Assembly: GCA_030141605.1 (NCBI GenBank)
Contig: JAQGDQ010000946.1
Span: forward strand, 1 to 64,000
Length of the DNA: 64,000 bases
Reading direction: 5' to 3'
Origin: Tubiluchus corallicola
Lineage: Eukaryota > Priapulida > Priapulimorpha > Priapulimorphida > Tubiluchidae
A program made the position numbers and the translations under genes. Each line of letters starts with the position of its first letter. Within the stretch, counting starts at the first letter, position 1. The notes under the pieces are model-generated. The model made no database searches. It was not told the DNA's origin and saw only the letters and a list, made by a program, of their open reading frames with translations. This document shows positions 50,301-64,000 of the stretch, piece by piece.

Positions 50301-53300
50301 AATAATAATGGCCGACTATCTAACTGGCTTCAATAATCGTCCATGGCTTATGCCACGTGCAACCATCATTGCAATAGTTCATGAAACGAGGATAATTGGC
50401 TCTTTACCCGAAAAATTACAAGTTGCAACAATCATAAAACACACTGCCTACAAATTTCACTATGACCAATGCACAAACCTTGATCTGATTTTACGTAAAA
50501 TCTCCAAGACAAGCCTCTCTGCTGAAATACTGCCGTATGCTACACACAGAGGATGTAAAGGAAGATCTCCTGTTTGCTGTAAAGCGAAATAGATGATTAA
50601 CATTTAAAAATAATAATAAATTACAAAAAATTCTCATTTAAAAAAGTCGAACGATATCATTAACTGGGTTGCACGAACTCATTTTAACAGAATTTATATG
50701 AAAAACAAAATTTCCTACAACTGTTTCAGTGGACTTTTGTTAGTGAACTTTTGCAGAAAAAAGGAAGTTCAGCCAAAAAGAACACACAAAAAACAACGCC
50801 ATCACAAAAAACTCAGAGATACCGTTAAAAACACATCGAAATGTGCCATTAAATTCTATCCAAAAAAAAAACTTTGACACATGACAACATAAAAGTGAAT
50901 GCTACCTGACGCTAGGGTACCATCTACAGGTGCAAATTCTATAAAACTTCCTTATTCCTCACTATAAATTATCTAATGTCAATCTATATAAAGTAACATT
51001 TTATTCACCATTGCAATTTACACTAACTCAATTATAATTACATGTTAACACGAAATTAAGTGATAAGTCATTTATTTCATATTACACATTTACAATAGTT
51101 TCATGTACAATATCAAGTGAAAGGGCCTACAATGAACATAATACAAATAAGAAATACTGCACAGGAAAAGCCTCAAACACTGTTCACCTATATACAAAGG
51201 TAAATGTGTTGCGGGTAATCAAAAAGCAGGGCTTGTTAGATTGTCCCACACAGTGAAAGAAAAAAAAAGTAATGGAAATAATCCGAAAATTTAAAGTGAA
51301 TCGTATGATAAAAAAAATTTAGTGCTTAAAATGGAATGATGTAATGAATGAAGCTCATATATGGGATGATATAAAAGATAGAAAGACTATTATATGTTAA
51401 TAGTATGTAAAATTAAGATAACTTGATTAAGCTAACACCACTGTTTTGCAACTTACTTTTTCATCCGGTCCTAGATGCTCCTGCTCACGCATTGTCCTCT
51501 TCTGGATATCCTCTCGATAAACGTTTACTGCTTCCATTAATCTTTCAGCCTAAAATAAAATTGATTATACAAGTTTAATTATTGCAATTACACTGGCCAC
51601 AGTTGCATGATGAAACGTCTCATTCTGCCAGGAAAACACACTTTCATACTCCACACAGCTCATATTTTACGTCTACTGCCAAAATGCATTATGTGGCTTC
51701 TTTAACCCTTTCATACCCGTTGTATCCCGTGGGATACGAGAATATTTTCTGCCTTTAAAATGAATAAAAGTTTAAAACTGACAGTTATTTGATCTGTTAA
51801 TAGTTATTTTTAGTTAAGCCAATAACAAAAGACTAAAAATGGTGATAAAATGGCAAACTAGAAAATCTACATAGCATAAAAACTGCGCAAGGTACAGTAC
51901 TTTAGAGATGACTTTGTACAGATCAGCATAGCATAATTAGTATGTGTAAACAAAGATGGACATACTGAACAAAAGTAACAAGCCAAAAAATTTTTCTTTT
52001 TAAAAAAATAATTTGGGACTGAAAGGGTTAAGTATTTAGTACAGACTCTGATTGAACATTCGCATAGAATCCCCCTGTTTCACAATTAGTATTCCATCTG
52101 CCACGAATATTTGTCTTCAAAGATGAACGAAATATTGTCTGAGCATGTAGAAAAGATGCAAATTCCACTGAAGCCAACAATGAGTAACAAGAGCTGTCTA
52201 CAAACTGTGTGACAAGGCAGTGTGTTTTGAATAACTAAATTTCAAACATATACATTTTTTCATACTTGAGAACTTTATTACAGAACTAGTAACAGTAGTA
52301 GGGGTGAGCATCGAACGCTCGAATTCGATTCGAACGAGTTTTTTTAGTTCGAACTCGATTCGAATCCAAAACTAGATTCGAATAATTCAGCACTTCAATC
52401 ACATATGTTCCTGATCATTAAAACGATTGAAACATCATGCAATTAACATAATTTAGTTGTTATTTCTGCGCACAACTCTAAGCAAATTACTAGTCGTTTT
52501 ATTGCAGAACAAAATCTAGTGATACACATGATCTTTGTAAGACTAATTTTTCCTGGTGGTTCGAAAATCGTTCAATCTCAATTCGAATTCGGTTCGAAAC
52601 ACTGAAGTTCGGTTCGATTCGAATTCGAAACACTGAAGTTCGGTTCGATTCGAATTCGAAAGTCACAAATTCAGTTCGATTCGAATTCGCTTTCTGGTAG
52701 AGAATGCTCACCCCTAATCACAAGATACATAATAATATCATAATTAAATGCAAGAGTTAGTGATGATTTATATAGAGGAAAATATGGGCTATTACTAATA
52801 AAATATAGTCAATCTGTTAGACAGAATTTGGCAATTGAAATATTACAGTTACAGGAAATAATTAATTTATGTTTATATTCCTTTGATAAGTTACAATTAG
52901 TTTAAACAATTAATATATAAATATATAAATAAATTATTTTCTAAAGTAATTGTAATTCATCAAATGTGACATAAATATAAATTAACTATCTAGTAAGCAA
53001 TTGTAATATTTCAATTGCCCAGATGCCACCTAGAGAGTACCTATATGTTGTTAATAATAGAACATGTAGGATGGATGGGTGACCAAGATGACTTCTTTGT
53101 TCTTTTGCTACTCATTCACAAGCCTTAGTTCTTAGTTCAAAATTAAGAATGCTCTAAAATATTGAAAACTGCAATAGTTTTTTCTCAAATCAAAGCTCAG
53201 ATTAAACAATAATTCCTCGGCTATTCAAATTTTGTTAAACTTTCAAAGCTACGCGCATCTCAGTGAATCTACTAAGATTGGCAGTGGAGCCTTTTTGTCA

Positions 53301-56300
53301 CGTGCGTGTGGCCGACAAATAGAAGGCGGTGCCGTGATAAGTATGATCATGAACTACAGTGTTAGTTTCTGAAGTCATATGATGCAAAGCCCATTTTTCG
53401 TGACATCATGCATTTAAGCAGTACTGTAACACTTATGCAAATGTGCTTGAAGCACAAGGGAATATGCCTGCCATTCCACAAACTGTGGTTAGTTTCTGAC
53501 GTAAGCAATAGCTGTGTTCGGTTGCTGTTAATTAACTTTCTAAGCTAATTATTCAAATATAAGGAAAAACTGTTAACTTTTATAGGCAAGAAAATGTATA
53601 TTTAGGACAGTAAATTAAAATGAGATTGAGTCTAAACAATCGTCCGGTCTACCTTTAAATACACTAGGCCACTATGAAATTTATATTTTCATATCTCGGT
53701 TTGCCGGACCTCGCTTTTACGGTTATCGGAAAATTTGGACAAAATCTAGTCCATTAAAAGTCCCACATACTATGAAAACAGTCTGTTATTTGGCAGGTGG
53801 ACCACTAAATGACGGGGCGTCACTTTGTTTACATACCTTACATCAGCATAACCATGTGTACATATCTATGCATAAAAATATAGAGTCAATTATGCAGAGT
53901 TATTTGAGTCAATTGCGACAGTTTTTATACAGTTTTGCATAGGAGCGGCCCGTACTTGATGTTTTTGAGACAGTTAGGTGAATTAATTCTACATTACCAT
54001 GAATCTAATACACTTACTGTATTGTTTAGTATCGGAAAACACAGACAATCCGCAAATTCGGACGGACGTCTCCCCTCTTTTGTCTGGCAAACCGAGATGT
54101 GAGTGTACGTTGAATGTCCATTACAAATATCATGCCATAACCTGCCTACATGTTAACTATGTAAGCACAAACTAATTACAAACCGCTTTGTAAGTCTCAA
54201 TGGTCTTCTTTCCTGCCAAAGCAGCTTCCTTAACCGAAGCCTCACCAGGAATCTAGAACAAATTTTTATTTTTATTATTTACTTATTTCACATCAACACA
54301 AATACACAATTAATACATTAAAAGAAACAAAAAGTTATCAATAATTCGATGAATAACAAACAGTAAGATACATAATAGGAAGCAAATTTCGAAAAAAATG
54401 ATTTAAATCGTCTTTAGACCTATGGTAAACAAAGATAGTGATATCGCTACGTCCTTTAATACTGGTGTCTAAACAACGTTATGTACAGCATCATTACAAA
54501 TATACTAACTAGACTCTCAAAACACTGTGGGGTTGAAAGATAAACAAGAGAATTATCACTGTTGTATGTTGCTTAGTAAATGCGTATACAGTTTACTTTG
54601 AGCACATAACTAGTTTAGAAATACCATAGTTTAGGTTTGCTATATATACAAATGTAAATGTGTTGCGGGCAATCAAAAAGCAGAGCTTGTTAGATCGTCC
54701 CATACTGTGAAAGAAAAAATAATAATGAAAATAATCTGAAAATTTGAAGTGAATCGTATGATAAACAAAACATTAGTGCTACAGAATGGAATGGTGTAAT
54801 GAATGAAGCTCATATATGAGATGATATAAAAGATTGATAGATAGTTAAGATAAAATAATAGACAAAGATAGAGAAAATGAAATAAGAGTTCAGAAGAGGA
54901 GTTCAAAAAATGCACAATTCCCACATGATAAGAAAACAGAGGCAAGTATCACAAAGGACTAGACAACAGGCGTGAATAAGAGAATGTGCGCTATGGAAAA
55001 CAACTTCGAGGTGAGAAAATAATATCAAAATAAACATGATAAAACACGGGTTGCAATAAGACAGCCTGCAATTCGTTAAAGCACAACGAAACACCATTGT
55101 TATATAAAGCTAAAAATATATTCTTAAAGTTGTACGTATCACCTACATGCCGTCTTGCTGCATACAAGGCTTGTATTATTGTTGAGATATTGAATAAAAC
55201 TTGAAAATTTAAACTCTGGCACAAGGTTCTAATTTGCACATTTGGAATTCTTGGATGCACTTACGCTAGACGCCGTTTAATAGACTCACTTGGGATGGAA
55301 GTGTTCTGACCCGATTAACCGACTGATTCAATTAACGGATGCCGATGGTTGTTGCCTATTACTATAGAAGTATGAGTCATGACTTACCACTTTAGAATGC
55401 ATTGCAAAGGCTTTAAATGAATTTTAGAAACGAATTAACGTCAAAATTCCTATGTGCAATTATTTAAGAAACATACTTTACATAAGTGAATTAATAAAGA
55501 AAGAAAAAAATGCACAAATCTAATTATTAAAACTAAAAAATTACACGCAAGGTCGGCTGCTTCATTTCTTCACAAAGAAGTTGGTTTATGAAATTCTCAT
55601 GTTGATAAAAAAAGTTGAAAATCTGTTGCTGTATAGTGTACATATTGTACGTATAGTGCTTGAACTGCAGTTGGTGATGACCTTGCGAAAAGCAGCCGGA
55701 ACTTCAAAAGCAAACCGCTGGTCAAGTTTAAGGTCAAATGTTTAGCTACCAGAAACAACGAGGTTACTACAGCAGGGTGACAGATTGAAAGCAAACCCGC
55801 TACGCTAACATATTAGCGCATATAATAAATGTACTGTACCTTCTTATATACAAACTGTATTTAACATGGCTACTTCTACGTATATTATACGCAGTGACAC
55901 AAACACATAAAAGCGACATAAAAATGATGTAAAATCAGTAAAAGCTCTTTGTCACACACAAGTATCTTATTTTAAGTACGTGAAGTAAAAATATTGAGTC
56001 AATCATGCAGTGTTCGTAAGATTTTTCTCTGCTTGCTCTTTAATCTAAAGTTGTACTTATTTAGAATTGCCTGTAAAACATGGCTTCGTTATGTGCATTT
56101 AGTAGGTCAGCCAATCAGAATTGAGCACGTTTTTTAGTCTACTCATTGGAAGCGAAGAAACTGCCACATATTTTACTTTTTCTGTAATATTGAATTTAAA
56201 ATAAAAGTTTTTGTGATTACTTCAAAAGATGCAGAGTTATTTGAGTCAATTACTAACAGTTTTATACACATTTGAATCGGGGCAGCCAGTTCCAGCCGTT

Positions 56301-59300
56301 CTTGAGTCAATTAAGCAACTGATTCTATGAAATGTGAATCAAATAAACGATGCCTACTGTATAGGCATCAGATATTTTTTTTAGTGCAAAGCTAAAAGAT
56401 ACAGTAAGGCAACAAATTTCTACATACCACTGTATCTCTGGTCTGTACCACACTGGCTTCATATTCCATTTCCCGTTCCTCTTCCTGCTCTTCCTGCAGT
56501 ACTAGTGGTTCCTGTGATTTCTCCCACAACCTCAGTGACTTGTCATGGGAGGCTGACACAATGTAGTTACCACTAGGACTAACAGCTACAGACCACACCT
56601 CTCCATGGTGACCCTAGTAAGAAAAAGATTTACTTGAACATCTATGCTAAATTACTAATGGTGTAAGCTTACTGCCATTAAGTTTTCGTGTAATAGAGAG
56701 CGCGTAGCAGATTAGTTTGCCAGCCAAAGGAAACGTTTTCAAAACCAAATAATTTTGTGACAGAAGAGAGAAGAGTTCTGTATGAGTTTAGTGCAAACTA
56801 TCAGCATTCATAATAACAAACATTCACCAAAATAGTGCACTGTACCCATTATGCTCATGGGTATAACAACAGCAACAACCACCGCCACCGCCACCACAAC
56901 CACCACCACAACAACAACAACAGCAACAACAGCAGCAACAACAACAACAACAACAACAATAACAATAACTTATTTTTTGCCTTCAGTATAACAATCATAG
57001 ATAGTATATAACAACGAGTTACAAAGTTTAGAGAAGGACGGGATGGTGAAAGACCAAAAGGTCATCTAGTCTGCCATCCCTAAATAGTGAGTACTAATTT
57101 CAGCATGGCGAGCAAATATTATTAGAAAAAAATAAAGAATAGAATACGAAAAACAGATCAAAATTAAATTAATAGCAAATTATGGCAAATAAAGTCATGC
57201 CAATTTACGCAAAACAAAGTGAAAACAAAATTAGTAAAGCAGAATTCTATAGGGAAAACTAACTAATTAAAAGCTAACTTAATTTGGCTATGCAAACACA
57301 AATTGCAAACAATAGCCTACCAACTAAATTCTTAACTTCTTTAAAACAATTTCACTGAATTGATTGTATCCAGCATAGGTAACTCGTTAAACAAACAATC
57401 ATTACAAATCTAGCCAAAAAAAACAACTAATACAGCTTGAAGACTGCTTTTTAAAAATTTTACATTCATGCTATCATATTGGCACAAATAAACTGGTTTG
57501 GAATGCAAAGAACTGGGTTACTTGTTATTGGGTTTTTCTGCCCAACTGTCTATCTACGTCGTTTGTTGCTCTATTAAGTTTTCACAAGATAAAAAGTGGC
57601 TAAAACGTATTACACGAAAAACAAAGAGAAAAGACCAGCCTAAAGGCCAAACCTATCTTATAAGTGAGTAATCCAAAATTAATCTCATGGTAGTAGCAAT
57701 GCAATGAAATAAAAAATTGTTCAAAAAAGTGCGAACAGATTATCAAGTCTTTACTGTCCTTACAGGCTTACTGCTCAAATGTAATATGTGTAGTTATGGT
57801 CAGCAGTTAAGGTGTTCTAGCTATTCACACAGCCTAACTCTCCATTCCATGAGGATCATTTTGATACCAACTTCATGGCTCTATGTTATTTGTAAGCTGA
57901 GATAATCCACGTTGAAGTTGAGGTGCAGGCTATGCAGTGAAGAACATAATCTTGAGAAAATCACTGTTAAAGTTGGCCATTGTTTTTTTGTCGCATTTCT
58001 GCAAAACACTTAACAACCGCACAAATATTAGTTACTACGGACTTTACAAGAACACATTGAAGTTCTATTTAAGGCCAGCAGATGGCTGTTCCCGACGAAG
58101 ATCTGGGCTTGGCAGTAGAAAAAACCTAAAGCAAAATGATTGCTTCCGTAAGCTACTATTGGAGTTTGAAAATGCAAGCTTTTTACAATTGCATGACTAG
58201 TTTTTAGCCAGAAAAGTGGGTAAAGTGTTTTAAAATTAAGTTTTTAGTATTTTTTGGTCATTTTCTTGATGCTAGAATATAAAAATGCAATATATATTGC
58301 ATTTGTTTTTATAAAAAACAAAAATTCACATTTGAGCAAGTTTTTGGGTCATTCTACTTTGAAGCATCATAACGTAGTTTTAACTATGCCCACTTATGAA
58401 CAGTTTAGGTTTGCAACCCCCACATCTGTAGTAAGTACAAAAACTCAAAATAACACAAACACAGGAAAGCAATACCTGCAACGTCAAGATTTTCTCAAAA
58501 GTGTCGCCGTCCCATTGCTTCACATTTTTATCCTTCCCGCAAGAGACAAACATGTGCGTGTTTGGTATAAACTGCACACACATGATACTAAAAAAAGAAA
58601 TTTAAAAAAAACGTTTACAGGACAACTGAAAAATAATGCAAATTATTAGAGTTTTCTAAGCGAAAATTGCAGAAAATAGAACATCTAATTAACTCGTCGA
58701 TACTCCTCTTAGTGGACGTGTACTAAAGTATGGCCCACATCATCGTGTAGCCCTGTTCCTCCTCTTTCTAAAGAGCTATATATCTCCTTCCGAGAGTCCC
58801 ACCAGGCGCCGCTACAACGTTTTTTTCTGCATGCTGTTTGGTCAAAATTAATAACTATCATACAACATACAGTAAACAACAATATATTGAAAGAACTGCT
58901 TTAAGCCTGATTGTTAAAACTGATAAGACCTGTTTTAGCATTGCCTTTGAAATAATAATCTTAGAAAATGTGTTCATAGCATTTTTCCTTTTTCAACTTT
59001 CACAACTTAGTAAAATAAATCCGAGAAAACATGAAGTGATTTATATGATTGGAAAAATACACAATAATGATGTGCAAAGCTTAAGCAGCCTGAGGCAAAC
59101 TCGGACGAAGCTTTGCTGCTATCCACTTTAGTATCAAACCGGATTCTAAATTTGTTATGAACGTCATTGTGTGATAAAGACTGTGTACACATTATCCAAA
59201 TCTACGGCCAAATCACGTTGAAAACACCAGTTCCGTCTGATCACCGAAGTTAAGCAACGTAGAGTCTGGTTAGTACTTTGATGAGTGACCGCCTAGGAAT

Positions 59301-62300
59301 ACCAGGTGCTGTAGACTTGTGGGGATGCTCACACTGTATCTCGAAACTAGGCGGAGGATATCACATGGAAAACGCCGGTTCTTAAATTTTGAAAGCAACG
59401 TGAACCTTTTTTTCTAATTTAATATCATTATAATTGTAATTAATCTAACAAATGTTATTACAAAATCATAGCTCAGGTTAAAGCATATCAATGGTCTCAT
59501 ATTAAACAAAATGCATTACTTTTATTAATATATTTGTAATACATTTAGGCCACATTAAATTACAAAACGTACAGATAGTTTTGTAAAATTTAATATGCTT
59601 AATACAAAAGTTTTGCATTCTTTTACGTTCTGTTAAGTTATGTTTAAGTTAAGTTTTGCATTCAAAACATTGTCACAGTTCCAGCGATTGATGATGATCG
59701 TGAATAGGTCAAAAGTTAAAGTGTGCGTGACAGCGCATTTATGTACACTTGGCAACGCCTCACAGCCCATGCTACTGTAATAGTAACAGTTTTAACAGCT
59801 AGCTAGAACTTTACCTATATCATTTTTTCTTGTTTCCAAACAAGATCCTGCTAGTAAATCACTCTATGCACAGACTAATTCATAATTAAGTAAAGTTCAG
59901 GTTACTGAACTAATACAGCAGATGGCTTTGCTTTATCCACATATTGCGTAACAGTTGTAGTTCAGATGTATTGCTGCGGTACATTTAACTTTTGACCTAC
60001 AGGAACTGCGCGTGTGCAAAACGAAACTGCGAAAAGGCTTACTGACATATATTTGCGTACAAAATGAGTACGTTACATTAAATATTCATTGACTGCTTAT
60101 CTCAATTTTCAGTACAGAGAGAGAATACTGATAATGGGTAATAAAATACGTAAAAAAGACTTCATTTATTCATCATTGATGGCTAGTAACATTTTATCAA
60201 CATAAGAATGATATTAAGTTATTATTAACCTCGCATGTCTGCTATTAAAATGTCATTAAAACAGAAAAACGCATGTTTGATAACATAAATAATTGCAAGT
60301 ACGGAAGTAAAACTTTAGTAACAAGTAAAATGTGAACTTACCTATCATCATGAGCAAATATTGACTTGTGGCAATCACCGAAATCCATGCCCCACAATTT
60401 AACATTGCGATCAGCTGACCCGCTAACCAACAATGTATTATCAGTTGAAATGTCCAGAGACAACACAGGCAACTTATGACCGTACAGAGATAAGAAAAAC
60501 TAGAAAGAGAAAAATCGCACATTATTAGCAACTAAGAGAAATCGTTTATAGTTGGATGAATGCGTAATAATACGCAGGCAGTACTGCGGGAAATTGTGAG
60601 GAAATCCTCGTTTGAATTACGTAAGTAATTTCAGGCAAAAGATATTTCAATTTACAGTCTTTTTAACTTAGATGACTTGCTAAAAATCAGATAGATTCTT
60701 GGCCAGCTACAAGCATTTCCTTTAAAAGCAAGTTGCATTACAAATGGCTTGCAACTTATTAGTATTTACATTAAAAGGAAGTTGCATTACAAAAGGCTTG
60801 CAATTTATTACTATTTACATTAAAAGTTGCATTACAAATGGCTTGCAACTTATTATTATTTACACTAAAATTAAGTTGCATTACAAATGGCTTGCAACTT
60901 ATTATTATTTACACTAAAAGTAAGTTGCATTACAAATGGCTTGCAACTTATTACTATTTACATTAAAAGTAAGTTACATAAGAAATGGCTTGCAACTTAT
61001 TACTATTTACATTAAAAGTAAGTTGCTTAACAAATGGCTTGCAACTTATTATTGTTTACATTAAAAGTAAGTTGCATTACAAATGGCTTGCAACTTGCTA
61101 ATATTTACATAAAAAGAAGTTGCATTACAAATGGCTTGCAACTTATTACTATTTACATTAAAAAGAAGTTGCATTATAAATGGCTTGCAATTTATTACTA
61201 TTTACATTAAAAGGAAGTTGCATTACAAATGGCTTGCAACTTATTACTATCTGAATATTATTAACATGCTAAGCAATAAAAACAAAGTAACTACTTTGCA
61301 ACATTCCTTATGCTTACATTGAAAACTGTGCATGTACTTTAAAAAACAATTCAAGTTCACACTCCAACAACATTTTTAAAGTTTATTTTTGCAGTTCCAT
61401 GCAAACATCGCAGGGATAAATTTTTAGTAAACATTTTTGGGTTAAATAAAATTTAAATTTTTGAAACCGTGCAAGATAGAAGTTTATGTTTTGTCGTTAT
61501 CAAATCTGGTTTTTAACAATTAAGATGTTACTCGCATGCTTACACACAAGAAGTAATTTTCAAGCAGAACAGCTTACAGTAAGAAGCTTATCTATTGGTA
61601 ATAAAATGTGATAAGGACAATCTATATGTGAGTTTTTCAAATCAGCAAATATTGTGTTCTCTAAGTCATGCTTAGTGTGATGCAAATATAAAAAATGGTC
61701 AATAAAGTTTATGGAAAATTTAAAAAATTTTTCAAGTCACAATCACATACCTTCAGTGTATCCAAAAAAAACACCTTAATTGTATTGTCTAATAATGAAA
61801 CAGCTAACAATCGACCATCATGGCTGCACTTCACACATAGAACATCTTCTGACATCTGTAGTGTGCGAGTGTGAATCAAGCTTAACCGTTTGCTGGAAAA
61901 ACAAAACAATCTTTTAAGCACTGGCGACATCTAAATAATAGTATTTATCAAAAAGAACATTTTCTAACATAAGTGCACTTGTGAAACTAGCATTTGAAAA
62001 CCCTACCTTGATGTCGTAGCTTGTTCATGCGAGATCATCTCAAAATTCCAGAACTTGATCTGCTTATCGGCGCTACCAGATACAATTCCTCGCTGTAAAA
62101 TCAAATGCACAAATTTAAGCAATAAAGAGGCCTCAGGAAGAAGAAACAGTTCACAGGTAATGTGGCTGTTGAAGATGAAATACATGAAAATAGATTGTGA
62201 TTTAATATACTATGAAATACGTTCAATAGTAGAATTCTACTTACTAATAAAATGTACCACACTGGCACGCGAATTGACGAGTATTTTTTATACATGTTTA

Positions 62301-63848
62301 AACAATATCATTTTTTATATATGTTTAAACAATATCATTTTTTATATATGTTTAAACAATATCATTTTTTTATATATGTTTAAACAATATCATTTTTTTA
62401 TATATGTTTAAACAATATCATTTATATATTGTTTAAACATATATAAAAAAAACTCGTCAATTCGCTTGCCAGTGTGGTACATTTTATTAGTAAGTAGAAT
62501 TATACTATTGAATGTATTTCATAGTATATTAAATCACAATCTATTTTTATGTATTTCATCTTCAACAGCCACATTACCTGTGACCCGTTTCTTCTTCCTG
62601 GGGCCTCTTTATCAGCAATAACTGCGGCCAGAGGTTTTATTTTGTCTCTCTTTTTGACAATAAGTAAAAATACGGTTATAAAAAAATAAGGCATAAGCAA
62701 GAACAAATGAACAAATTGTTTATAAAATGTGTTTGTTCAGAAATTTAAAATTCAAACAGCTCTGAGCTAATGTCATTCATGATTTTCATCACAGTTTATT
62801 TGCCCCGAAAAAACTGCCAAGTAAACTAGACGTAAAATTATCTGTCTAAAAAACGATAAAGAATTAGTTTCTAAGCCACATGAACATATAATGTAAGAAT
62901 TATGTAACAATTCACAACATTAGCAACACAGTCATCTTACATCGTATTTTACCAAAGCTTGTGCACAAGTTGACCAAGCACGGCATCAAACAAACACACG
63001 TGATAACTTAACACACAAACAATCTCAACAGCAAATCTGATTGGTCAATATCACACACCACACTGTACTCAGTACATTATTCCCTCATTATTGAATTTAC
63101 GTTTGCTTGCAAAACAAAAAAGTTTAAACACCTAGAGCAGGACACGCTAACAGACTGTCGTTAAATGAAGTGACTAATTAGTATTGCATTCACTAAGTGT
63201 TATGACGTAATACATCCTTCGTTTCGAAATCAAAAAATGCAAAACAGATTATGGTAATCCAGATGGCACAACAGCTTCCGAAGTATAATGAAATATATCA
63301 GCTATTGAAATATATGATAACGATATTGAGCTCTTTCACTCGTTATTAATTCATAACTAATATACATAAAACTTTGTCCATATGTTGTTAAGACATAGGA
63401 ATCGGTCATTGTTTACATTAAAATGATAAATATACTAATATTATTATTATTATTGTTTACAAAAATCTATCTTAAGATCATATTTTGAGATCTTTGAACA
63501 AAATGCCTTAGTGTATCAACTAAATCATGCCAAAACATAAGCATCCACTGACAGAGTCTAAATAAAGGGAATTGACATGATTAAAAGAAGTAAAATATAC
63601 ATTGTCCAAATCATCCAGAAAATTATGTATCTATACATCATATCTGAGCAAATTTCGACATTTGTCAATATGCAATATTGCCGTAACCACAACAATAATG
63701 ATCTAAGCGCATATTTCTGTGAAATTTATAAGCTAATAAGTCTTACATTGTCAGGTGTCAAACAGATAGACCACACTGCACCTTCGTGAGCATCTACTGT
63801 CTCCAGCAACACTGCGGAAGCTATGTCAAATACCTGGATTTTTCCTGC
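44377..63848 (-). CDS. WDR3: WDR3, right (mirror) copy, last 12 exons visible
   Basis: Second copy of the 3' part of WDR3, on the opposite strand in the right arm. Exons in transcription order: 63747-63848, 62007-62092, 61751-61892, 60342-60499, 58476-58587, 56428-56613, 54184-54252, 51457-51549, 50479-50576, 48515-48643, 47754-47847, 44377-44529. They total 1422 nt, 473 residues plus stop. All acceptors and donors checked are intact, lengths and phases equal the left copy, and no frameshift or stop was seen. The clear protein differences are in the exon at 56428-56613 ([11 protein letters not shown] instead of [11 protein letters not shown]). The first nine exons assigned on the left would lie beyond the window, so I cannot tell whether this copy is full length. 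It could be a true paralogue or the other haplotype. Confidence 0.93.
46446..46769 (-). mobile_element. 5'-truncated non-LTR retrotransposon, right-arm copy
   Basis: Mirror of 31624-31947 with identical translation and the same flanking 15-bp duplication, so the insertion predates the split of the two arms. Confidence 0.88.
59200..59318 (+). rRNA. 5S rRNA-like sequence (probable pseudogene), right arm
   Basis: Mirror of 19041-19159 with the same substitutions and no poly-T terminator; the 3' flank reads CTTGTGGGGATGC. Confidence 0.8.
59668..60042. mobile_element. MITE with AAGCCTTTTC termini, right-arm mirror of 18320-18690
   Basis: Same element in the right arm, ending CGAAACTGCGAAAAGGCTT. 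Confidence 0.7.
60719..61253 (-). repeat. 49-bp tandem repeat, right-arm copy, 11 units
   Basis: Mirror of 17113-17647, also 11 units; units differ by single bases from their partners (one has AAGTTACATAAGAAATGG in place of the usual text). Confidence 0.9.
62117..62614. mobile_element. Fold-back element, right-arm copy
   Basis: Mirror of 15749-16246, same unit number, with small differences in A/T-run lengths between core units. Confidence 0.85.
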
Positions 63849-64000
63849 CTGAAAATAAGGAACAGCCATAGTTAGTTCAGATAGTCATTTATAATTACTG
63901 CAAGAAAAACGGTTATACAAAGATTTCCCCATAAACAGTCACAGACAGACGTGTCACTGTTTTGCTTGGTGTATGCCAAACGGCAGTAGAGCTATGATAA

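Overview
This is a metazoan nuclear genomic window: AT-rich, with spliced genes on GT-AG introns, many non-autonomous DNA transposons (MITEs), one tRNA-headed SINE, a truncated non-LTR retrotransposon and several minisatellites. The genes are a ribosome-biogenesis WD40 protein (WDR3/Utp12 family), a Golgi HNK-1/chondroitin-type carbohydrate sulfotransferase and a fragment of a semaphorin exon. Together they point to an animal, probably a marine invertebrate. I cannot place it more precisely.

The dominant feature is a very large inverted repeat. The left arm (at least 14363-37929) and the right arm (40465-64000, continuing past the window edge) are near-identical reverse complements of about 23.5 kb each, around a unique 2535-bp spacer (37930-40464). 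Mirrored coordinates sum to 78394 near the centre and drift to 78363 at the outer edge through small indels.

Layout. 1-1970: upstream or intron sequence with a hAT-type MITE. 1971-34016 (+): WDR3, 21 exons assigned, 887 residues plus stop; only the first ~50-55 residues are missing. 34005-34354: a 30-bp minisatellite whose first unit contains the WDR3 stop codon. 34541-35349: a 21-bp minisatellite. 35353-36325: a dispersed repeat and a lone semaphorin-like exon. 36355-38806 (-): a two-exon sulfotransferase; exon 2 is in the arm, exon 1 in the spacer. 38807-40464: rest of the spacer, ending in a degenerate GGTACT-rich array. 40465-64000: mirror image, with a sulfotransferase copy lacking exon 1 (41096-42039, +), the semaphorin fragment, both minisatellites and the last 12 exons of a second, apparently intact WDR3 (63848-44377, -).

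How the genes relate. WDR3 and the sulfotransferase are convergent neighbours with no evident functional link: WDR3 acts in the nucleolar small-subunit processome, the sulfotransferase in the Golgi. Only the left sulfotransferase keeps its signal-anchor exon, so the left arm plus spacer looks ancestral and the right arm looks like the fold-back copy. Either this is a real recent palindromic duplication, or two haplotypes have been joined head to head by the assembler; read depth and spanning long reads would decide. No prokaryotic features, CRISPR array or intact transposase gene were found.
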